Assembly (NCBI RefSeq): GCF_027111295.1
Contig: NZ_CP114287.1
Span: 4,340,001-4,404,000 of the forward strand
Origin: Flavobacterium gelatinilyticum
Lineage (GTDB): Bacteria > Bacteroidota > Bacteroidia > Flavobacteriales > Flavobacteriaceae
Direction of reading: 5' to 3'
Length of the DNA stretch: 64,000 nt
Each line of letters begins with the position of its first letter. Position 1 is the stretch's first letter. Shown in pieces: positions 58,314 through 64,000 of the stretch. Under the pieces are notes generated by a model, which had not been told where the DNA came from, made no database searches, and saw nothing but the letters and a program-made list of their open reading frames with translations. A program made the translations under genes and the position numbers.

Positions 58314-58389
58314 TGCTAAGATGCTAAGGAACTAAGAAGCTAAGATTTTTTAGCTTAGAACCTCAGAATCTCAGAACCTCAGAACCTTA
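58314..58389. repeat. Octamer array: four CTAAG units facing four CTCAG units
   Basis: Exact 8-nt period: TGCTAAGA, TGCTAAGG, AACTAAGA, AGCTAAGA (58314-58345), a 12-nt TTTTTTAGCTTA centre, then GAACCTCA, GAATCTCA, GAACCTCA, GAACCTTA (58358-58389). The second set is the reverse complement family (TGAGGTTC) of the first. It ends 10 bp before murA. Confidence 0.75.
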
Positions 58390-58399
58390 ACAAAGATCT

Positions 58400-59713
58400 A
58401 TGGGAATTTTTAAAATCGAAGGAGGAACACCTCTAAAAGGAGAAATCACTCCGCAGGGAGCAAAAAATGAGGCGTTACAAATTTTATGTGCCGTGCTTTT
58501 GACAGGAGAGAAGGTGAAAATTAATAACATTCCTGATATTATTGACATCAATAAATTAATCACTTTGCTGGGTAATTTAGGTGTAAAAATCCAACGCAAT
58601 GAACCGGGTTCAATTACTTTTCAGTCAGATGAGGTAAATGTTGGATATTTAGAAACGGAAGCTTTCAAAAAAGAAGGAGGGGCGCTTCGTGGTTCTATTA
58701 TGATTGTTGGACCGCTTTTGGCTCGTTTCGGCAAAGGATATATTCCAAAACCGGGAGGAGATAAAATCGGACGCCGTAGATTAGATACACACTTTGAGGG
58801 TTTTATTAACCTTGGAGCAAAGTTTAGATACAACAGAGAAGATCACTTTTACGGAGTAGAAACTCCTGAAGAAGGACTTCAGGGAACTGATATGCTTTTA
58901 GACGAAGCATCTGTAACCGGAACAGCAAATATTGTAATGGCTGCTGTTTTGGCAAAAGGAAAAACTACTGTTTACAACGCTGCCTGCGAGCCATACTTAC
59001 AGCAGTTGTGTAAAATGTTAAACTCTATGGGAGCTAAAATTACCGGAGTTGGTTCTAATTTATTGACTATCGAAGGTGTTGAAAGCCTTGGAGGATGTGA
59101 GCACACAATTCTTCCGGATATGATTGAAATTGGATCATGGATTGGTCTTGCCGCTATGACAAAGAGTGAAATCACAATTAAAAATGTAAGCTGGGAAAAT
59201 TTAGGTTTGATCCCAAATACATTTAGAAAGTTAGGAATTACAATTGAAAAGCGTAACGATGATATTTACATTCCGGCTCACAAAGATGGATATGAAGTAA
59301 AAACAGATATTGACGGTTCGATCCTGACTATTGCTGATGCACCTTGGCCGGGATTCACACCAGATTTATTAAGTATCGTTTTGGTTGTGGCAACACAGGC
59401 AAAAGGAGATGTTTTAATTCACCAAAAAATGTTCGAAAGCCGTTTGTTTTTCGTGGATAAATTAATTGATATGGGTGCAAAAATTATGTTATGTGATCCG
59501 CACAGAGCTGTCGTTATGGGACATAATTTCGAATCTCAATTAAAAGCAACAACAATGTCATCTCCTGATATTCGTGCGGGGATTTCATTATTAATTGCGG
59601 CGCTTTCTGCAAAAGGAACAAGCACAATCCAGAATATCGAGCAGATTGATCGCGGATATGAGCGTATCGACGAGCGTTTAAGAGCAATTGGAGCTAAAAT
59701 CGTTAGAGCATAA
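58400..59713 (+). CDS. murA: UDP-N-acetylglucosamine 1-carboxyvinyltransferase with Asp at the catalytic Cys site
   Basis: 437 residues, standard MurA. The KNEALQ motif lies at residues 22-27 (Lys22, Asn23), GGALRGSIMIVGPLLARFGK at 93-112, and the loop PKPGGDKIGRRRLDTH at 117-131. In most MurA proteins the loop reads PGGCxIG, with the Cys that acts as general acid and is alkylated by fosfomycin; here residue 121 is Asp (codon at 58760-58762). Later DIRAGISLLIAALSAKGTST and DRGYERIDERLRAIGA are normal. First committed step of peptidoglycan synthesis. The Asp variant is known from intrinsically fosfomycin-resistant bacteria. Confidence 0.96.
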   Translation: MGIFKIEGGTPLKGEITPQGAKNEALQILCAVLLTGEKVKINNIPDIIDINKLITLLGNLGVKIQRNEPGSITFQSDEVNVGYLETEAFKKEGGALRGSIMIVGPLLARFGKGYIPKPGGDKIGRRRLDTHFEGFINLGAKFRYNREDHFYGVETPEEGLQGTDMLLDEASVTGTANIVMAAVLAKGKTTVYNAACEPYLQQLCKMLNSMGAKITGVGSNLLTIEGVESLGGCEHTILPDMIEIGSWIGLAAMTKSEITIKNVSWENLGLIPNTFRKLGITIEKRNDDIYIPAHKDGYEVKTDIDGSILTIADAPWPGFTPDLLSIVLVVATQAKGDVLIHQKMFESRLFFVDKLIDMGAKIMLCDPHRAVVMGHNFESQLKATTMSSPDIRAGISLLIAALSAKGTSTIQNIEQIDRGYERIDERLRAIGAKIVRA

Positions 59714-59755
59714 AGTTATTACCGCAACCCGAACGATAGCGAAAAACGAAGCGAT

Positions 59756-59816
59756 TCACGGATTTATTTTTGAAAATCTTTGAAGATATAAATTCGTGAT
59801 CCCGACAGCTATCGGG
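59756..59816. repeat. Two intergenic hairpins between murA and the CDF gene
   Basis: TCACGGATTTAT (59756-59767) faces ATAAATTCGTGA (59788-59799), 11 of 12 pairs; then CCCGACAGCTATCGGG (59801-59816) is a separate 5-bp-arm hairpin. These resemble dispersed repeats of flavobacteria and no promoter is evident. Confidence 0.5.
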
Positions 59817-59840
59817 AGCGGCGAAAAAAAATAGTCATAA

Positions 59841-60719
59841 ATGACAAACGAACAAAAAGCTATAAAAGCTACTGTCTTTAGTATAGTTGGAAACACCTGC
59901 CTGGCCCTTGTAAAAGGTCTCGCAGGTTTTTTTGGCAATTCGTATGCCCTGATTGCAGATGCAATCGAATCAACAACAGATATATTTTCGTCCTGTCTGG
60001 TTTTGTTTGGAATTAAATATTCTAACAAACCTGCCGATGAGAATCATCCTTATGGCCACGGCCGTGCAGAACCATTGATTACGTTTTTGGTAGTTGGATT
60101 TTTAATTACATCGGCTACAATTATTGGTTACGAAAGTATCGCCAATATCCAGACGTCCCATGATTTGCCAAAATCATGGACACTTTATGTATTAGGAGCC
60201 ATTATTATCTGGAAAGAATATTCGTTTAGACTGGTAATGAAAAGAAGCCGACAAACCAATAGTTCCTCTTTGGCGGCTGACGCATGGCATCATAGAAGTG
60301 ATGCTATAACTTCTGTTGCCGCTTTTGTTGGAATTTCGGCCGCATTGGTTATGGGCAAAGGCTATGAATCTGCAGATGACTGGGCTGCACTATTTGCTGC
60401 TTTTTTTATTCTGTATAACAGTTATAAAATTTTCAGACCGGCCCTTGGCGAAATCATGGATGAAAACCTAAATGATGATTTAGTTGAAGAAATTCGTGTT
60501 GCAGCTTTGAAAGTACCGGGAATTCTTGGAACAGAAAAATGTTATATCCGAAAAGCCGGAATGCGTTACCATGTAGATCTTCATGCGATTGTTTCGGCTA
60601 AGATTTCAGTTAAAGAAGGACATGATCTTTCGCATAAATTGCAGGATGCTTTAAAAGAAGAAATTCCACAACTCGGACATGTTTTAATCCATATTGAACC
60701 GGATGATTATCATTGTTGA
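59841..60719 (+). CDS. Cation diffusion facilitator family transporter
   Basis: 292 residues. Six TM-type segments; the metal site is shown by ALIADAIESTTDIFSS in TM2 and LAADAWHHRSDAITSVA in TM5 (the second HxxxD pair), and the loop HPYGHGRAEPLITFLVV. The C-terminal cytosolic domain (KVPGILGTEKCYIRKAGMRY, HVDLHAIVSAKISVKEGHDL) is the ferredoxin-like metal-sensing part. An inner-membrane exporter of a divalent metal (Zn, Fe or similar). No regulatory partner nearby. Confidence 0.92.
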   Translation: MTNEQKAIKATVFSIVGNTCLALVKGLAGFFGNSYALIADAIESTTDIFSSCLVLFGIKYSNKPADENHPYGHGRAEPLITFLVVGFLITSATIIGYESIANIQTSHDLPKSWTLYVLGAIIIWKEYSFRLVMKRSRQTNSSSLAADAWHHRSDAITSVAAFVGISAALVMGKGYESADDWAALFAAFFILYNSYKIFRPALGEIMDENLNDDLVEEIRVAALKVPGILGTEKCYIRKAGMRYHVDLHAIVSAKISVKEGHDLSHKLQDALKEEIPQLGHVLIHIEPDDYHC

Positions 60720-60723
60720 AAGG

Positions 60724-60791
60724 TTCTAAGTTGCTAAGGTTTATTTTAGAGATTAGTATTTTTTTTTCGGGCTGAGCGAAGTCGAAGCCCG
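60724..60791. repeat. Short octamer pair and a GC hairpin
   Basis: TTCTAAGT and TGCTAAGG (60724-60739) belong to the octamer family of 58314-58389. Further on, CGGGCTGAGCGAAGTCGAAG and CCCG (60768-60791) form a hairpin CGGGCT/AGCCCG. Located in the gap between the convergent CDF and DUF5686 genes. Confidence 0.55.
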
Positions 60792-60914
60792 CGTAAAGAG
60801 AATCAAAAAATATCCGTTTAAATCTGTAAAATCAGCGTGAAACCAGACATAAAGATTTAAACGGCTTTTTTTTATAAGACAGTAATAACTTTGTCGCTTT
60901 GTTTCTTTGAACTT

Positions 60915-63404
60915 CTAATTTAAAACATTCAAAATCTTCAGCCCAAATACTACACCGTTTTGCTGAATACCACCTTGATACGAATGTACATAATCAACTC
61001 TGAAAAGTTTAAATTTTCCGAAACCTAAGTTGTCTAAACCAACTGTAAATTCAGAATATGGTTTTTGGCCGGGGATTGCAAGAGAATGAAATCCGATATT
61101 CATGGTTGATTTTAAAAGATTCAGAAGCGGAATTTTATTCGTTACAAATCCCATGTCGTTGTGTTCAAGATGCATTTCTAAATAACGGTCATTTGTACTG
61201 TTGGAGTAATACGGCATCAGATTGAAAACATTCAAATAACGGTCAGTTGTTCCAATATGCGTTTGGTTTCCGTTAAAGTGCCGGTAATCTATAAAAGAGA
61301 TATTTTCGGCATTAAAAAATTTACCTGCTTTAAGATTCATTCCTAAAACTCCTTTATTATTTAGTTTTAGATCATATTGAATGGCCGCTCCAATTCTTTC
61401 AAATTCATATTTTTTTTCGCTCGCTGCAAAAGCTTTTTCAAAAGCTAAAAAGATCGAAGGGTATTTTTCATCTTTAAAATTAAACCTTCCGTCCGGTCTT
61501 GAAATGTATTTGCTGCCAAAATTAATTCGAATATTTACGTCTGTTTTTATTAAATGATGAGGATCAAATGCAGATGAAGTGAAATCATTTGGAGCCAGAG
61601 GGTTATTTGACGAATAAATATCGTCTCTTTTAAAAAAAGAATAATCCGTTGTGTTAAAAAGCGGTTTTCGCTGCTCGTAAGCTGCTTTTGCATTTAAATT
61701 TATTCCGTTTGCGATATCCTGAGAATAACTGATTTGTGCAAATTCCAGATTGTACAATTTCATGTAATTATTCTTAAAAAATAAAGAGCTTACAGAATTG
61801 ACAAATTTAGAAATAGGTTCTGCGCTGTTAAATTGAGCGGTTTTTGTTCCTCCCGAAACGTATAGCGAAGCATAATTGATATTATTAAATCGGTGGCTGA
61901 ATTCGCCAATAACGCGCAGACGTTCATCTGAAAAACCATAGTTAAAAGTAGTGCTTACAGAAGTGCTTTTTCCATTTTCTTCATTCCATTTTTTAAAAGA
62001 AAAACCAGAATCCAGATTAAGACCCTGAACTGAATTGAAACTCAACGAAGTCAGGTTTAGTAAGCCATCATATTTAAAAGAATATTTTTTGAAAGTGTTC
62101 TTAAAATCATAACCCCTTAAAATATCCCAGATCCTGAACTTATTGTTTTTGGCATCAATAGAATCGGTATATTTTTTAGATTTCCGAATGGTCTGCAGAC
62201 TGTCTTTTTTTGTATAATCGGTACTTTCTTCAAGTGTTAGCGGAATCGGACGAATTGTATTCCAGAAAGCATCATCTTTTTTATTGGCATTCAAATCAAA
62301 AGCAACAATTTCGTTCCCGAATGTTTTTTTAGCAAATGAATCCGGAAATTCATAATTTGAATACACATAATTGAACTGACCTGAAAATTTTATACCCAGA
62401 CCGCCGGCGTTAAAAGATAATGTCTGTGAGTTTTTTGTCCATATTTTGTTTTGCGAATTGTAACTGTAGCTTTGTTTGAGATTCATTACTTCAGTAAATT
62501 CGTTTTTCATTCGATAGCCCTTTATGTCCAAATCGAGGGCATAAATTGCAAAGCTGTCGTCGACTATATAAATGTAACCTTCAAAAACAGGTTCTTTGTC
62601 TCGTTTTGGAATGACTTTTATTTTATAAATCTGTTGTTTATTATCATCATAAAAACTGCCTTCGAGTTTGTATTTGTAGTAGCTAAAAGCATTTACGGCA
62701 ATAGGAGAGATGAGGTTTATATCAAATTCTAAAGTATTGTCGTAAAAATCGTAAGTCGATAATGCAGCTGTATTATAGCTGAAGCCTTTATTGTTTCCTG
62801 AAATTTTAGAAGCAGTGATTGTTTCTTTTAATTTATCCGGTTTTTGAAAAGAGACTTTCGAGATAGTTTCGGACAAGTATAAAATTCCTGTCCCGGTAGA
62901 ATCTAAATTAGATGATAAATCCGGTCCGAGATCAACTTTTTGGCCGAGGATTTTTTTGGGTAAATCTTTTACTTTTAAAATCCCTTTAGAATAGAAATCA
63001 GCTGTAAAACGTGCTGTTTTCTCAGAGTTTTCTTTTCTGTTTGCAATGGCACTTTTAATAATGGCATTGGCAGGATTGTTTTTAGGATCAATAACGACTT
63101 CATTTAATGCAAAGCTTTCTTCCTGCATTTTTATATCTAAAGTCAGATTTTTAGAATCCGGAGAAATAATTATTTTTTGAGTTTTAAATCCAAGATATTG
63201 AAAAACGATTCGGTTTTTGCCAATTTCTTTTATCTGCAGCTGATACTGACCTTGTTCGTTAGAGGTTGTGCCGCTATATGTGTTTTCTTCAAATACAGAA
63301 ACAAAAGGCAGCGGATTTCCTTTTTCATCGGTTATGGTGCCTTTAATCTGGGCAGAACTGATTAAAGACAAGAATAAAAGGGCAGATAAAATGATGGTTT
63401 TCAT
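60915..63404 (-). CDS. DUF5686/carboxypeptidase-regulatory-like outer membrane protein
   Basis: 829 residues from the ATG at 63404; the frame is open for 7 more codons but MKTIILSALLFLSLISSAQI is the signal peptide. A carboxypeptidase-regulatory-like domain follows at about 20-105 (GTITDEKGNPLPFVSVFEEN, YSGTTSNEQGQYQLQIKEIG). Then a DUF5686 body and a long beta-rich C-terminus with alternating aromatic residues ending in VVFGLKILNVLN, consistent with an outer-membrane barrel. It lacks a TonB plug motif, unlike SusC. Function unknown; family members are common in the Bacteroidota envelope. Confidence 0.85.
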   Translation of the reverse strand: MKTIILSALLFLSLISSAQIKGTITDEKGNPLPFVSVFEENTYSGTTSNEQGQYQLQIKEIGKNRIVFQYLGFKTQKIIISPDSKNLTLDIKMQEESFALNEVVIDPKNNPANAIIKSAIANRKENSEKTARFTADFYSKGILKVKDLPKKILGQKVDLGPDLSSNLDSTGTGILYLSETISKVSFQKPDKLKETITASKISGNNKGFSYNTAALSTYDFYDNTLEFDINLISPIAVNAFSYYKYKLEGSFYDDNKQQIYKIKVIPKRDKEPVFEGYIYIVDDSFAIYALDLDIKGYRMKNEFTEVMNLKQSYSYNSQNKIWTKNSQTLSFNAGGLGIKFSGQFNYVYSNYEFPDSFAKKTFGNEIVAFDLNANKKDDAFWNTIRPIPLTLEESTDYTKKDSLQTIRKSKKYTDSIDAKNNKFRIWDILRGYDFKNTFKKYSFKYDGLLNLTSLSFNSVQGLNLDSGFSFKKWNEENGKSTSVSTTFNYGFSDERLRVIGEFSHRFNNINYASLYVSGGTKTAQFNSAEPISKFVNSVSSLFFKNNYMKLYNLEFAQISYSQDIANGINLNAKAAYEQRKPLFNTTDYSFFKRDDIYSSNNPLAPNDFTSSAFDPHHLIKTDVNIRINFGSKYISRPDGRFNFKDEKYPSIFLAFEKAFAASEKKYEFERIGAAIQYDLKLNNKGVLGMNLKAGKFFNAENISFIDYRHFNGNQTHIGTTDRYLNVFNLMPYYSNSTNDRYLEMHLEHNDMGFVTNKIPLLNLLKSTMNIGFHSLAIPGQKPYSEFTVGLDNLGFGKFKLFRVDYVHSYQGGIQQNGVVFGLKILNVLN

Positions 63405-63475
63405 GTAAGCTGGTTTCTCTAACAAAAATAAAACAACCCGAAAATGAGCTTATTAATAATTTGTTAAATAACGAT

Positions 63476-63889
63476 TTACAAAAAAGACTGAATCGCCAGT
63501 TCGTAACTTTTTAATCCAAAACCTAAAATAACCCCTTTTGCATTTCCTGATAAATACGACTGATGCCTGAAACTTTCGCGGGCATACGTATTCGAAATAT
63601 GAACTTCGATAACCGGAGTGGTTACCGCTTTCATGGCATCGCCCAAACCAATAGAAGTATGAGTATAAGCGCCCGCATTGAGGATAATACCGTCAAATGT
63701 AAAGCCGCATTCCTGAATTTTACCAATCAGTTCGCCTTCAATATTACTCTGATAGTACGATAGTTCGATGTTTGGGAATTTTTGCTGCAGTGTTTCGAAA
63801 TAATCTTCAAAAGTCTGGCTTCCGTAAACTTCTGGCTCTCTTTTTCCTAAAAGATTCAAATTGGGTCCGTTGATAATGCAGATTTTCAT
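63476..63889 (-). CDS. aroQ: Type II 3-dehydroquinate dehydratase
   Basis: 137 residues, slightly short of the usual ~145. MKICIINGPNLNLLGKREPE is the family signature with the catalytic Tyr-region just after (VYGSQTFEDYFETLQ); NAGAYTHTSIGLGDAMKAVT and VIEVHISNTYARESFRHQSY contain the conserved His and Arg of the active site. Third step of the shikimate pathway. It lies 71 bp upstream of the DUF5686 gene on the same strand; the window ends before its other neighbour. Confidence 0.94.
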   Translation of the reverse strand: MKICIINGPNLNLLGKREPEVYGSQTFEDYFETLQQKFPNIELSYYQSNIEGELIGKIQECGFTFDGIILNAGAYTHTSIGLGDAMKAVTTPVIEVHISNTYARESFRHQSYLSGNAKGVILGFGLKSYELAIQSFL

Positions 63890-63957
63890 AAAGGCAATTT
63901 AGTTTTAATTAAGTTAATGTGAGACATTTTACATTTCACAAATTAGTGTAAAAATAG

Positions 63958-63988
63958 AAAACCGCTTCAAATAATTGAAACGGTTTTT
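63958..63988. terminator. Terminator near the right edge
   Basis: AAACCGCTTCAA-ATAA-TTGAAACGGTTTTT, a nearly perfect stem with T-runs, probably for a gene converging from beyond the window edge. Confidence 0.65.
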
Positions 63989-64000
63989 ATAAAAGTATGT

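Overview
The window looks like a chromosomal segment of a Flavobacterium-type member of the Bacteroidota. The support is: AT-rich DNA; promoters of the TAnnTTTG (-7) class; a SusC/SusD pair; FecI/FecR signalling; families typical of the phylum (DUF493, DUF4290, DUF4249, DUF5686, DUF3347); and many intergenic hairpin repeats of the kind common in flavobacteria. No rRNA, CRISPR array, integrase, transposase or plasmid gene was seen. The genus is an inference from gene families, not from a marker gene.

Layout. 1-2980: a cut-off DUF3347 gene, a Cys-rich secreted protein, and a divergent AraC regulator/MFS exporter pair. 3100-10240: a compact SusC-SusD-surface lipoprotein operon with a TAnnTTTG promoter abutting a perfect LacI-type operator; no enzymes follow and a strong terminator closes it. 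10300-13620: pentapeptide protein, HMA-like mini-protein, a caspase-like (probably catalytically dead) protein plus AraC operon, and an Lrp regulator. 13944-18197: EamA transporter/hydrolase pair, then a radical SAM/DUF4130 DNA-repair pair. 18200-21600: repeats, a GH130-type enzyme, a nucleosidase, and an XRE regulator with its own palindromic operator.

21600-38330 is the main accessory region. It holds small secreted or lipoprotein genes among GC-rich REP-like repeats, then a minus-strand operon of about 15 kb: three tandem paralogous ~1060-residue YD-repeat proteins, a 1623-residue DUF6443/RHS protein whose tip is a metzincin-like HExxHxxGxxD domain, and a small two-TM protein overlapping its 3' end that is the best immunity candidate.

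38790-47610: a MocR regulator divergent from two GNATs, and a cell-surface signalling operon (ECF sigma, mini-protein, FecR, TonB receptor, DUF4249 lipoprotein). 48030-49700: a tRNA-Met gene followed by four tandem ~372-bp units, each a GIY-YIG nuclease gene plus a copy of the tRNA 3' end and its terminator; the array looks recently and locally amplified.

49780-63990 is mostly housekeeping: START-like protein, class IV aminotransferase, YqgE, HU, fmt-recQ, a P-loop kinase-like protein, a hydrolase, the DUF493-DUF4290-murA block (MurA carries Asp in place of the catalytic Cys), a CDF transporter, a DUF5686 outer-membrane protein and aroQ. The gaps here carry short-period (8-nt) repeat arrays arranged as inverted arms. 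These, the RHS operon and the tRNA/GIY-YIG array are the features most worth following up.
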